This document shows positions 55,265 through 63,393 of a DNA stretch of 64,000 bases, piece after piece. The number at the start of each line of letters is the position of its first letter. Positions within the stretch are counted from its first letter, which is position 1. The translations under genes were made by a program, and so were the position numbers. Source of the stretch: Streptomyces sp. CB02400 (GTDB lineage: Bacteria; Actinomycetota; Actinomycetes; Streptomycetales; Streptomycetaceae); NCBI RefSeq assembly GCF_001905725.1, contig NZ_LIWB01000004.1, positions 124,001-188,000 on the forward strand, in the 5' to 3' direction. Under the pieces are notes generated by a model. The model had not been told where the DNA came from and did not search any database. It saw nothing but the letters and a program-made list of their open reading frames with translations.

Positions 55265-56877
55265 CAGGCCGTCACCTCCGCCCGGGGCTGCACCAGGGCG
55301 CGGGCCACCACCAGGGCGTAGAAGAGTCCGGAGGACAGGATCAGCGCGAAGTCCGGGGCGTTCATGGTGAACGTGCGGTACACCGCGGCGACCACCCACA
55401 CCACGGCGGTGCCACCGCTCCACACCCACAGGCCGATCCAGAAGCGCCGGGTCTTGTTCTTCTTGGCGCCGGACGAGCCGGTGGGCTGCCAGCCCATGCG
55501 GTTCTTGCGCAGGATGTCCCAGATGGCGAAGACGTGCGCCCAGCCGTACATCATGCGGGTCGCCCAGGCCTCCAGGCGGTAGGGCGCCTTGTGCCACATC
55601 GGGAAGACGATCGTGGTGTAGATGATGCTGGGGAGCACCAGGAACAGGTGCTCGACCAGGAGCTTCTCCGGCATCGCCAGCAGCAGCACGATCGGGATCA
55701 CGGGGGCCGCGAAGGTGAACAGCGCCGTGTGGATGTAGTAGAAGAAGCCGGACATGTAGCACAGGCGGCTCGCCGGCCTGATCTTCATCTGCCAGAACTT
55801 CCTGCTGCCCAGCAGACTCATGGAGCCGGAGCACCAGCGGTACTGCTGGTTGAAGAAGGCGCCCGCGCTGTCCGGGCACACGCCCGTCGACACCGCGACC
55901 GGTATGTAGCGCAGGTCCCAGCCGAGACCACGCAGGTCGAAGCCGGTGTGCACGTCCTCGGAGTGTTCGATCAGCGTGGTGCCGCCGTTGGTGTCCAGGG
56001 CCGCGCGCCGGTAGACGGCGCAACTGCCCACGCAGATGGCGCCGTCACTGCCCTGCCGGGAGACCTGCACGGACCGGTAGAACAGCTCCTGCACGGCGCC
56101 CGCGCCGCGCTCGATCCAGTTCTGCGAGTCCAGGACACGGAAGTACTGCGGCGACTGGACGATGCCGATGCGCGGATCCGCCTCCATGTACGGCAGCAGT
56201 TCCTGGAGCAGGTCGGCGCGCGGCGTGAAGTCGGCGTCGAGGATCAGGATGTACTCGCCGTCGGACCGGCCGAACCCGAAGTGCAGGTTGCCCGCCTTCT
56301 TGAACCAGCCGCGGTTCTCGCGGGTCCCGTAGCGGAAGCCGAAGTCGCGGGCCATCGCCTCTAGTTCGGGGCCGGCACCGTCGTCCAGCACGAACGGGAC
56401 GCAGACGCCCGGATAGTGGTCGGCCATCGCCCGCACGTGCTTCCAGGTGTTGTGCAGGACCTCGATGGGCTCACCGCACACGGGCAGGAACACGTCGACG
56501 GTGGGGTACACCTCCGGCCGCCAGTCGTGGACCAGCCGCTTGTGGCGGGCGATGTCGAAGTCACGGCTGAAACCGTTCACCCGGAGCGACACCAGGTAGT
56601 AGACGACCGTGAAGACGAGCAGCGGCGTGTACGCCCACAGCAGCGGCGCGGCCTGCGCCAGCTTGAACTGACTGACCACCAGGCAGCAGAAGCTGATCAG
56701 CGAACTGACCGTCAGGATCCATAAGTGCCGGCGCGCGTAGGCGTACTTCTCCCTGTCCGTCGGCGGCAGCGGCAACAGCCCCAGCGGGGCTCCGCCACCG
56801 CGTGACGCCCTGCGTCGTCCGCCGCTCCGGCGCGGATCACGACGCCCCCCGGCCCGCACCGGGCCCACTGAACCCAT
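55264..56877 (-). CDS. Processive family 2 glycosyltransferase, cellulose synthase-like
   Basis: A 537-residue membrane enzyme. Two N-terminal helices (about 52-95) flank the catalytic GT2 domain (about 120-360). Substrate and catalytic motifs are DVFLPVCGEP, FVLDDGAGPELE, ILILDADFTP (DxD equivalent), TLIEHSEDVHTGF (TED-like) and QQYRWCSGSM (Q/RxxRW). Four to five C-terminal helices form the channel (FFYYIHTALFTFAAPVIPIV). The set is that of cellulose, hyaluronan or mannan-type synthases. GGGAG precedes the ATG at 56877. It is first in the operon with a GH26-like lipoprotein and a GT39-like protein. Confidence 0.9.
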   Translation of the reverse strand: MGSVGPVRAGGRRDPRRSGGRRRASRGGGAPLGLLPLPPTDREKYAYARRHLWILTVSSLISFCCLVVSQFKLAQAAPLLWAYTPLLVFTVVYYLVSLRVNGFSRDFDIARHKRLVHDWRPEVYPTVDVFLPVCGEPIEVLHNTWKHVRAMADHYPGVCVPFVLDDGAGPELEAMARDFGFRYGTRENRGWFKKAGNLHFGFGRSDGEYILILDADFTPRADLLQELLPYMEADPRIGIVQSPQYFRVLDSQNWIERGAGAVQELFYRSVQVSRQGSDGAICVGSCAVYRRAALDTNGGTTLIEHSEDVHTGFDLRGLGWDLRYIPVAVSTGVCPDSAGAFFNQQYRWCSGSMSLLGSRKFWQMKIRPASRLCYMSGFFYYIHTALFTFAAPVIPIVLLLAMPEKLLVEHLFLVLPSIIYTTIVFPMWHKAPYRLEAWATRMMYGWAHVFAIWDILRKNRMGWQPTGSSGAKKNKTRRFWIGLWVWSGGTAVVWVVAAVYRTFTMNAPDFALILSSGLFYALVVARALVQPRAEVTA

Positions 56878-57084
56878 ATGAAACTCCCCGGACCCCGACC
56901 GGCCCGTCGACCCCCGCCCTCGCCCGGCCTCCCCTACCCCATGGCCGAGCGCCCCAAGGCTATACGAGAGACAAGAGGACGGTAAGGGGATGACTGGAGT
57001 ACTACGTTCCGAATGTGCCAGGAGGGACGCAAGGACGGGAACGGGACAGAACCAGCAGGTCGCACATCCTGAACCCCCGGGCAA

Positions 57085-57115
57085 GGACCGCTTGTTGCGG
57101 GCCTCCCTGCTGCGG
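57085..57115. repeat. Direct repeat, copy resembling the end of truA
   Basis: GGACCGCTTGTTGCGGGCCT, CC and then C-TGCTGCGG. It is identical over 31 bases, apart from one base, to 57644-57674 inside the 3' end of truA. On the minus strand it would encode [11 protein letters not shown], as truA encodes [11 protein letters not shown]. Confidence 0.85.
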
Positions 57116-57145
57116 CCGACGAGTAGCCGCCGCGGGGCGGGCGCG

Positions 57146-57232
57146 TCACAGCCGCTTGGCGCTGCGCAGCGTCTTGGCGTAGTAGCCGTTGCCGTCCAGG
57201 CGGGAGACGCCGCCGATGTCGCCCACCGCGAG
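57146..57232 (-). pseudogene. C-terminal remnant of a minus-strand gene
   Basis: The minus strand reads LAVGDIGGVSRLDGNGYY, then AKTLRSAKRL and a stop at 57146. This has the character of a real C-terminus (acidic turn, Tyr pair, basic end), but the frame upstream becomes antisense of a different coding-like segment. No start fits. It abuts and slightly overlaps the plus-strand remnant below. Confidence 0.35.
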
Positions 57233-57604
57233 GACAGTGCCTTCCACGCCATCGTCGTGGAGCTGCAGGAGCGCGGCGTGCCCGGTGTCCAGTTGCACGG
57301 CTTCGCCGAGTCCACCACGGACCGCTATGACGCCGTCGTGTCCACCGGTGCCGCGGAGAGCGCGCCCGGGGAGGTCTCCGCCCTGGCCGACCGCATGGAG
57401 TCGGACGGGCTGCGGGTCTGCCGGGGCTGGTCGGCGCGCTGCCCGCTGGAGGGCACGACGAACGTCCAGGGCCGGGCCGCCGAACGGCAGCACGCGACCT
57501 TCGTCCACCTGGAGCTGGCCCCCGGCGCCCGGGGTGACGGCCGCGACTCCGACGAGGCAGCGGCTGCCGTGGCCGGCCTGCTCACCGCCTGGGCGGAGGA
57601 CTGA
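57218..57604 (+). pseudogene. C-terminal remnant of a hydrolase-like gene
   Basis: From about 57218 the plus strand reads VAHREDSAFHAIVVELQERG, VQLHGFAESTTDRYDAVVST, ADRMESDGLRVCRGW, TNVQGRAAERQHATFVHLEL and ends GLLTAWAED. Composition and codon bias are those of a real gene, and the segment looks like the last 125 residues of a secreted or cytoplasmic esterase/hydrolase-type protein. Upstream the frame continues only through unrelated sequence with no ribosome site. It is most simply a 5'-deleted gene. Confidence 0.45.
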
Positions 57605-57619
57605 GCGGCCCGTCCCGGT

Positions 57620-58477
57620 TCAGCAGCAGCCGGCCGTCGGGAGGGACCGCTTGTTGCGGGCCTCCTTGCTGCGGGCCGCGAGGAGTTCGTCGGCCGGGTA
57701 ACCGACCTCCTCCAGGGTCAGGCCGTGCGGGCGTACGACATGGACGGCCGAATCCCGTACGCCCGCCGCCAGCACCTTGCCCGGCCAGTCCGGCGGGCGG
57801 TGGCCGTCACCGACGAACAGCAGCGCGCCGATCAGCGAGCGGACCATGTTGTGGCAGAAGGCGTCGGCCCGGACGGTGGCGGTGATGATCCCGTCCTCGC
57901 CGCGCACCAGGCTCAGCTCCTGGAGGGTCCGGATGGTCGTGGCCCCCTCCCGCTTCTTGCAGTACGCGGCGAAGTCGTGCTCCCCCAGCAGATCGCGGGC
58001 CGCCTCGTTCATGGCGTCGACGTCGAGCGGCCAGTCGTGCCACAGCACGTGGCCGCGCAGCAGCGGGTCCACCCCGCCCGGGTTGTCGGTGACGCGGTAG
58101 GCGTAGCGCCGCCAGATCGCGGAGAACCGGGCGTTGAATCCGTCGGGCGCCTCCCTGAGCGCCCACACCCGTACGTCCCTCGGCAGCCGCCCGGCGAGCC
58201 GCTTGAGCAGCTTCGTGTGGTGCTCGACCCAGACCTCCCGCGGCAGATCGACATGCGCGACCTGCCCCCGCGCGTGCACCCCTGCGTCGGTACGGCCGGC
58301 CACGGTCAGCTCGTACGTCGTCCCCCCGGACCGCGTCACGGTCCGCAGCGCGTCCTCGATCTCCCCCTGCACGGTCCGCCGCCCACCAGCCTGCTTGGCC
58401 CACCCGGAGAACTCGGCCCCGTCGTAGGAAAGGTCCAGCCGCACCCGTACGAACCCGGCCTGCACTTCGTCACTCAC
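57620..58477 (-). CDS. truA: tRNA pseudouridine synthase A
   Basis: A 285-residue enzyme making pseudouridine at tRNA positions 38-40. It shows [20 protein letters not shown], the catalytic aspartate in [37 protein letters not shown], and a C-terminal [17 protein letters not shown]. The last 25 residues ([20 protein letters not shown]) form a basic extension past the usual end; its coding sequence is partly repeated at 57085-57115. It belongs to the rplQ-truA part of the ribosomal block. Confidence 0.95.
   Translation of the reverse strand: MSDEVQAGFVRVRLDLSYDGAEFSGWAKQAGGRRTVQGEIEDALRTVTRSGGTTYELTVAGRTDAGVHARGQVAHVDLPREVWVEHHTKLLKRLAGRLPRDVRVWALREAPDGFNARFSAIWRRYAYRVTDNPGGVDPLLRGHVLWHDWPLDVDAMNEAARDLLGEHDFAAYCKKREGATTIRTLQELSLVRGEDGIITATVRADAFCHNMVRSLIGALLFVGDGHRPPDWPGKVLAAGVRDSAVHVVRPHGLTLEEVGYPADELLAARSKEARNKRSLPTAGCC
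57644..57674. repeat. Direct repeat, copy within truA 3' end
   Basis: Partner of 57085-57115, 559 bases away, inside codons for the basic C-terminal extension of TruA. Confidence 0.85.
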
Positions 58478-58534
58478 ACAGAGATCCTCTCACCCACACG
58501 AAAACGGGCCCGCCCCTCGAAAGGAACGGACCCG

Positions 58535-58600
58535 CCAACGCCTTAAGGGGCGCGGGGAACTGCGCGACCAGCCACGACGCAGCCGCAGCCGCCGACGCAC
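58535..58600. repeat. Streptomyces intergenic repeat, AAGGGGCGCGGGGAACTGCG type
   Basis: AAGGGGCGCGGGGAACTGCG, CGACCAGCCACGACG and CAGCCGCAG follow one another between truA and rplQ. This is a very common Streptomyces intergenic sequence. A variant occurs at 59206-59275. Confidence 0.7.
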
Positions 58601-58618
58601 AGTCCCCCGGCAGAACGC

Positions 58619-59113
58619 TTACGCGTCCTTCGACTCCTCGGCGGCAGCCTCGTCGTCGGCCTTGGTCGTGTCGACCTTGGTCTCGGCGGCCTCGGCGTCC
58701 TTGGCCGCACGCTTCGTCGCGGCCTCGGCCTCGCCGGTGGCCTCCTGCGCCACCGTCAGCGCCTCGACCAGCTCGATGACGGCCATGGGCGCGTTGTCGC
58801 CACGGCGGTTACCGATCTTGGTGATGCGGGTGTAGCCACCGGGACGGTTCTCGTACCGCGGGCCGATCTCGGTGAAGAGCGTGTGGACGATGCTCTTGTC
58901 CGTGATGACCTGGAGCACCTGACGGCGGTTGTGAAGGTCGCCCTTCTTCGCCTTGGTGACCAGACGCTCGGCGTACGGACGCAGCTTGCGCGCCTTCGCC
59001 TCGGTGGTGGTGATGCGGCCGTGCTCGAACAGCGCCTTCGCGAGGTTCGCGAGGAGCAGCTTCTCGTGCGCGGCGCTGCCGCCCATACGGGCACCCTTGG
59101 TGGGCCTCGGCAT
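58619..59113 (-). CDS. rplQ: 50S ribosomal protein L17
   Basis: A 164-residue protein. The conserved part is [60 protein letters not shown] and [17 protein letters not shown]. The C-terminal Ala/Glu/Lys tail of about 45 residues is typical of actinobacteria. It lies 186 bases downstream of rpoA with a strong hairpin and repeat element between. Confidence 0.98.
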   Translation of the reverse strand: MPRPTKGARMGGSAAHEKLLLANLAKALFEHGRITTTEAKARKLRPYAERLVTKAKKGDLHNRRQVLQVITDKSIVHTLFTEIGPRYENRPGGYTRITKIGNRRGDNAPMAVIELVEALTVAQEATGEAEAATKRAAKDAEAAETKVDTTKADDEAAAEESKDA

Positions 59114-59191
59114 GGTGTTTCTCCTAGGTGTCTGCCCCGGCCGTATCAGGTACCGGGGTCAGTATCCGAGCAGACGGTCGTCTGTCGGAGA

Positions 59192-59216
59192 CCCCGCGCC
59201 CCAAAGGGGCGCGGGG
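59192..59216 (-). terminator. Perfect hairpin between rpoA and rplQ
   Basis: CCCCGCGCCCC (59192-59202), loop AAA, GGGGCGCGGGG (59206-59216): an 11-base perfect stem. Its right arm begins the repeat CCAGCCAC-containing element that continues to about 59275. It should reduce read-through from rpoA into rplQ, or stabilise the rpoA mRNA end. Confidence 0.85.
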
Positions 59217-59299
59217 AGGTGTCGATATGCGACTCCGTCGCGTGGGCGCGACCAGCCACAGCCGGTCGGCAGCCAAGTACGGACCGAAAGTCCCGAGCT

Positions 59300-60322
59300 T
59301 TAGTACTGCTCGGTCTCGACGAAGCCCGCGTCCGCGTCGTCGTCCGCACCAAAGGCGTCCGCGGCAGCGGTCGGGTCGAACCCGGGAGGCGAGTCCTTGA
59401 GCGCGAGGCCCATACCCGCCAGCTTCGCCTTGACCTCGTCAATGGACTTCGCACCGAAGTTGCGGATGTCGAGCAGGTCCGCCTCGGAGCGGGCGACGAG
59501 CTCACCCACGGAGTGGATGCCCTCACGCTTGAGGCAGTTGTACGACCGAACGGTGAGCTCCAGCTCCTCGATCGGCAGCGCCAGGTCGGCGGCGAGGGCG
59601 GCGTCCGTGGGGGACGGGCCCATGTCGATGCCCTCGGCGTCGATGTTCAGCTCGCGGGCGAGACCGAACAGCTCGACCAGGGTCTTACCGGCGGAGGCCA
59701 TGGCGTCGCGCGGACGCATCGCCTGCTTGGTCTCGACGTCGACGATCAGCTTGTCGAAGTCGGTGCGCTGCTCGACACGGGTCGCCTCGACCTTGTAGGT
59801 GACCTTGAGGACCGGCGAGTAGATCGAGTCGACCGGGATACGGCCGATCTCCTGGCCGACCTGCTTGTTCTGCACGGCGGAGACGTAGCCGCGACCGCGC
59901 TCGACGGTCAGCTCCATCTCCAGCTTGCCCTTGCCGTTGAGCGTGGCGAGGACGAGGTCGGGGTTGTGCACCTCGACACCGGCCGGCGGGGCGATGTCGG
60001 CGGCGGTGACCAGACCCGGGCCCTGCTTGCGCAGGTACATCACGACGGGCTCGTCGTGCTCCGAGGAGACGACCAGCTGCTTGATGTTGAGGATCAGGTC
60101 GGTGACGTCCTCCTTGACGCCCGGCACGGTGGTGAACTCGTGCAGGACGCCGTCGATGCGGATGCTGGTGACGGCGGCACCGGGGATCGACGACAGGAGG
60201 GTACGGCGGAGCGAGTTGCCGAGGGTGTAGCCGAAGCCCGGCTCCAGCGGCTCGATCACGAACCGGGAGCGGAATTCGTCGACGACCTCTTCGGTCAACG
60301 AGGGACGCTGAGCGATCAGCAT
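59300..60322 (-). CDS. rpoA: RNA polymerase alpha subunit
   Basis: A 340-residue subunit: N-terminal assembly domain (about 1-230) with [20 protein letters not shown], then [20 protein letters not shown] flexible acidic linker leads to the C-terminal domain (about 250-320) that contacts UP elements and activators, with [20 protein letters not shown] and [20 protein letters not shown]. The length is normal. It is encoded downstream of rpsK-rpsM as usual. Confidence 0.98.
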   Translation of the reverse strand: MLIAQRPSLTEEVVDEFRSRFVIEPLEPGFGYTLGNSLRRTLLSSIPGAAVTSIRIDGVLHEFTTVPGVKEDVTDLILNIKQLVVSSEHDEPVVMYLRKQGPGLVTAADIAPPAGVEVHNPDLVLATLNGKGKLEMELTVERGRGYVSAVQNKQVGQEIGRIPVDSIYSPVLKVTYKVEATRVEQRTDFDKLIVDVETKQAMRPRDAMASAGKTLVELFGLARELNIDAEGIDMGPSPTDAALAADLALPIEELELTVRSYNCLKREGIHSVGELVARSEADLLDIRNFGAKSIDEVKAKLAGMGLALKDSPPGFDPTAAADAFGADDDADAGFVETEQY

Positions 60323-60381
60323 GTGGTGATCCTTCAGTCAGGGGCGCCCGCTATTTGACGCCCGACCAGTACTGCAAGGGT

Positions 60382-60417
60382 ACGGGCGATACGACCCGAA
60401 AGAGTCGTACCGCCCGT
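60382..60417. terminator. Hairpin between rpsK and rpoA
   Basis: ACGGGCGaTACGAC (60382-60395) and GTCGTAcCGCCCGT (60404-60417) pair with one internal mismatch pair, loop CCGAAAGA. It lies in the 144-base gap of an operon, so it may be an attenuator or RNA-processing site rather than a full terminator. Confidence 0.65.
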
Positions 60418-60466
60418 GAAAACCCTGGTGAAGCAAGATCAGACGCGTCGGGAACGACGCGACGGA

Positions 60467-60871
60467 TCAGACGCGACGACGCTTCGGCGGACGGCAGCCG
60501 TTGTGCGGGGTGGGCGTGACGTCCTGGATGGAGCCGACCTCAAGACCGGTCGCCTGAAGCGAACGGATGGCGGTCTCGCGACCCGAACCCGGGCCCTTGA
60601 CGAACACGTCGACCTTGCGCATGCCGTGCTCCTGGGCGCGACGGGCAGCCGACTCGGCGGCCATCTGCGCGGCGAACGGCGTGGACTTCCGGGAGCCCTT
60701 GAAGCCGACGTGGCCGGCGGAGGCCCAGGAGATCACGTTGCCGGACGGGTCCGTGATCGACACGATCGTGTTGTTGAACGTGCTCTTGATGTGCGCGTGG
60801 CCGTGAGCGACGTTCTTCTTTTCCTTGCGGCGCACCTTCTTGGCAGCGCCCTGACGACCCTTGGGGGGCAT
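60467..60871 (-). CDS. rpsK: 30S ribosomal protein S11
   Basis: A 134-residue protein: [60 protein letters not shown] and the invariant [18 protein letters not shown] end. It is part of the rpsM-rpsK-rpoA-rplQ operon. Confidence 0.98.
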   Translation of the reverse strand: MPPKGRQGAAKKVRRKEKKNVAHGHAHIKSTFNNTIVSITDPSGNVISWASAGHVGFKGSRKSTPFAAQMAAESAARRAQEHGMRKVDVFVKGPGSGRETAIRSLQATGLEVGSIQDVTPTPHNGCRPPKRRRV

Positions 60872-60938
60872 CTGTAACTCCTACGGGAGGTGGTCGGTCC
60901 TACAGCGAAGACCGCTGGACGGCGAAGTCCGCTGCGGA

Positions 60939-61319
60939 CTACTTCTTGCCCGGCTTCTTCTTGCCGGCGATGGCGCGACGCGGGCCCTTGCGGGTACGCG
61001 CGTTGGTGCTGGTGCGCTGACCGCGGACGGGCAGACCGCGACGGTGACGCAGACCCTGGTAGGTGCCGATCTCGACCTTGCGGCGGATGTCGGCCTGGAT
61101 CTCGCGACGGAGGTCACCCTCGGTCTTGATGTTGTTGTCGACGTACTCGCGGATCGCGACGAGCTGCTCCTCGGAGAGGTCGCGAACGCGGGTGTTCGGG
61201 TCGACGCCGGTGGCGGCCAGCGTCTGCTGCGAAAGGGTCCGGCCGATGCCGAACACGTAGGTGAGGGCGATCTCCACGCGCTTTTCGCGCGGGATGTCAA
61301 CACCGGAAACGCGTGCCAT
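60939..61319 (-). CDS. rpsM: 30S ribosomal protein S13
   Basis: A 126-residue protein: [60 protein letters not shown] and the basic tail AGKKKPGKK identify S13. It follows rpmJ by 192 bases. Confidence 0.98.
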   Translation of the reverse strand: MARVSGVDIPREKRVEIALTYVFGIGRTLSQQTLAATGVDPNTRVRDLSEEQLVAIREYVDNNIKTEGDLRREIQADIRRKVEIGTYQGLRHRRGLPVRGQRTSTNARTRKGPRRAIAGKKKPGKK

Positions 61320-61511
61320 TCAATGGCTCCAGTTGATTGTCGGAGGTCTTCCACAGGACCGGATCCCGGCCCGCCGTACCAGGTACGGACCAGGTCCCCG
61401 GCCTCCGAGCCGGGGGTGTCGAGCCGTGCGGCTCGGGACCTGCGTATGAACGTGTGTTGCTCGCGTCGCGCGAATTTCTGCGGAAGTCGCAGAGGGTCGA
61501 TCGTGCTGCGG

Positions 61512-61625
61512 TCAGCCCTGGCGCTGCTTGTGGCGCGGGTTCTCGCAGATGACCATGACCCGGCCGTGACGGCGGATCACCCTGCACTTGTCGCAGATCT
61601 TCTTGACGCTCGGCTTGACCTTCAT
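61512..61625 (-). CDS. rpmJ: 50S ribosomal protein L36
   Basis: A 37-residue protein encoded from ATG 61625: [20 protein letters not shown], then [17 protein letters not shown]. The zinc ligands (two Cys in CDKC, Cys in VICENP, and His in RHKQ) are intact, so this is the zinc-binding (C+) form. It lies between infA and rpsM as in other actinobacteria. Confidence 0.98.
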   Translation of the reverse strand: MKVKPSVKKICDKCRVIRRHGRVMVICENPRHKQRQG

Positions 61626-61684
61626 GGGTGTGAGGTTCTCCGGGTCAGTGCCATCACCCCGGCGGGCCGGGGAGCGGGCAAGAT

Positions 61685-61906
61685 CTACTTGTACCGGTAG
61701 ACGATCCGGCCACGCGTCAGGTCGTACGGAGACAGCTCCACCACGACCCGGTCGTCAGGGAGGATGCGGATGTAGTGCATGCGCATCTTGCCGCTGATGT
61801 GTGCCAGGACCTGGTGGCCGTTCTGGAGCTCGACCTTGAACATGGCGTTCGGAAGAGACTCGACGACAGTGCCCTCGATCTCGATGGCACCTTGCTTCTT
61901 GGCCAC
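61685..61906 (-). CDS. infA: Translation initiation factor IF-1
   Basis: A 73-residue OB-fold protein: [73 protein letters not shown]. The GTG at 61906 gives the family's exact length. It binds the ribosomal A site during initiation. Confidence 0.98.
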   Translation of the reverse strand: MAKKQGAIEIEGTVVESLPNAMFKVELQNGHQVLAHISGKMRMHYIRILPDDRVVVELSPYDLTRGRIVYRYK

Positions 61907-62062
61907 GCTTCGCCCTTCGAATCGACTACCTTGATCGACTCTGGCGTGCACCGTGTGTAGTACATGCAGACATGCGGGTGCACAAGAGCCGACGAGTCAG
62001 TCTACGTCAGCGCACCCGGAAACACGAATCGGGGAAGTCTGCCCCACGAAGCTGATCCTTAA

Positions 62063-62119
62063 CCGAGCGCATCCGGAGCCGCCGTGATGCCCATCTCCGC
62101 GAGCTCGGCCTTGCCGCCG
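62063..62119. repeat. Duplicated 3' end of map (scar copy)
   Basis: These 57 bases match 62229-62285 with two differences. On the minus strand the copy reads GGKAELAEMGITAAPDALG and then a TAA stop, almost the C-terminus of the intact map product (GGKAKLAEMGITAAPDPLG). The frame and stop are preserved, but nothing upstream joins it to a gene. Confidence 0.92.
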
Positions 62120-62224
62120 ACCCGATCCTTGACGCCACTCTCGCGGGCTCGGCGCCGGGGCGCCTCACAGGCTTCGAGCGGCTGCGCCGGCCTCCGACCG
62201 GCGGACCGCCCGGGGCCGACGACC

Positions 62225-63061
62225 TCAGCCGAGCGGATCCGGAGCCGCCGTGATGCCCATCTCCGCGAGCTTGGCCTTGCCGCCGTCGGGGGCCGTCAGG
62301 ACCAGGGGGCCCTGCTCGGTGAGGGCGACGGAGTGCTCCCAGTGGGAGGACCAGGTGCCGTCGGTGGTGATGACCGTCCAGTCGTCGGAGAGGACCTTCG
62401 TCTTCGGGGTGCCCAGGGAGACCATCGGCTCGATGGCGAGGCAGAAGCCCGGGACCAGCTTGGGGCCCTTGCCCCGCTTGCGCTCGACGTAGTTCAGCAG
62501 GTGCGGGTCCATGTGCATCTCGGTGCCGATGCCGTGGCCGCCGTAGTCCTCGATGATCCCGTACTTGCCGCCGCCCGGCTTGGGCTGGCGGCGGATGTAC
62601 GTCTCGACCGCGCGGGAGATGTCGACGAGCCGGTTGCCCTGCTTCATGGCCGCGATGCCGGCCCACATCGACTCCTCGGTCACCCGGGACAGCTCGACCA
62701 GCTCCGGGGAGTGGCCGGACCCGACGAACGCGGTGTACGCGGCGTCGCCGTGCCAGCCGTCGATGATCGCGCCGCAGTCGATGGAGATGATGTCGCCGTC
62801 CTTGAGGACGACGTCGTCGGAGGGGATGCCGTGGACGACGACGTCGTTCACCGAGGTGCAGATCGTCGCGGGGAAGCCGCCGTAGCCGAGGAAGTTCGGC
62901 TTGGCGTCGTGCTCCGCGAGCACCTTGCGGGCGACCTGGTCCAGATCCTTGGTCGTGGCCCCGGGTACGGCGGCCTCACGGGTGGCCGCGTGAATGGCGG
63001 CGACCACCAACCCCGCCTCACGCATCTTGGCGATCTGCTCAGGGCTCTTGATCTGCACCAT
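62225..63061 (-). CDS. map: Methionine aminopeptidase
   Basis: A 278-residue type I enzyme removing the initiator methionine. It has ICTSVNDVVVHGIPSDDVVL, metal ligands in SIDCGAIIDGWHGDAAYTAF, GHGIGTEMHMDP and AIEPMVSLG, and the terminal glutamate in WEHSVALTEQGP. The start MVQIKSPEQIAKMREAGLVV is family-like. The 3' end is partly duplicated 166 bases downstream. It lies downstream of adk in the secY-adk-map-infA order. Confidence 0.97.
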   Translation of the reverse strand: MVQIKSPEQIAKMREAGLVVAAIHAATREAAVPGATTKDLDQVARKVLAEHDAKPNFLGYGGFPATICTSVNDVVVHGIPSDDVVLKDGDIISIDCGAIIDGWHGDAAYTAFVGSGHSPELVELSRVTEESMWAGIAAMKQGNRLVDISRAVETYIRRQPKPGGGKYGIIEDYGGHGIGTEMHMDPHLLNYVERKRGKGPKLVPGFCLAIEPMVSLGTPKTKVLSDDWTVITTDGTWSSHWEHSVALTEQGPLVLTAPDGGKAKLAEMGITAAPDPLG

Positions 63062-63113
63062 GGGGAGGACGGCCTTTCTGGACCAGGAAGGGATACGAAC
63101 GCTATCCACGATA

Positions 63114-63334
63114 ACCGCGGGCAATCGTGCCGCAGCACCGCGCCAGCCGCGGACGATCGTGCCTCCCCCAGCGCCTTAAGGGCCTGGGAGGTACTCCAGG
63201 GCGGCACGGGTGGGCGATGGGGGCACCTCCCGGTCATGGGGGTCCCTCCCGCTCGAGCAAAGCCGAGAGTGGGGGAGAAGCCGAGAGTGAGGAGGCGCCC
63301 CGCAAGCGCCGGGCTGCGCGAACCCACCCCCGCC
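63114..63334. repeat. Dispersed intergenic element, copy 3, interrupted by a second repeat
   Basis: Starts CCGCGGGCAATCGTGCCGCA and resumes GGGCGGCACGGGTGGGCG, then ends GCGCCCCGCAAGCGCCGGG, CTGCGCGAACCCACC, like copy 1 at 33871. Between these parts lies GGGGGCACCTCCCGGTCATG, CCTCCCGCTCGAGCAAAGCC and GAGAGTGGGGGAG, a different common Streptomyces repeat. A hairpin-like segment CCTCCCCCAGCGCC...CTGGGAGG at 63162-63191 is a third insertion. Confidence 0.75.
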
Positions 63335-63393
63335 AAGCCACAGCCGCGGCCCCTTACCCAGAGGAACCGCGGCTGCGACCGACGTACAGAAAA

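Noticed and set aside
56990..57217. Extending the plus-strand hydrolase remnant to the ATG at 56990
   Set aside because: The 5' part of that frame crosses the truA-like repeat and the minus-strand remnant and shows no similarity to a natural N-terminus.
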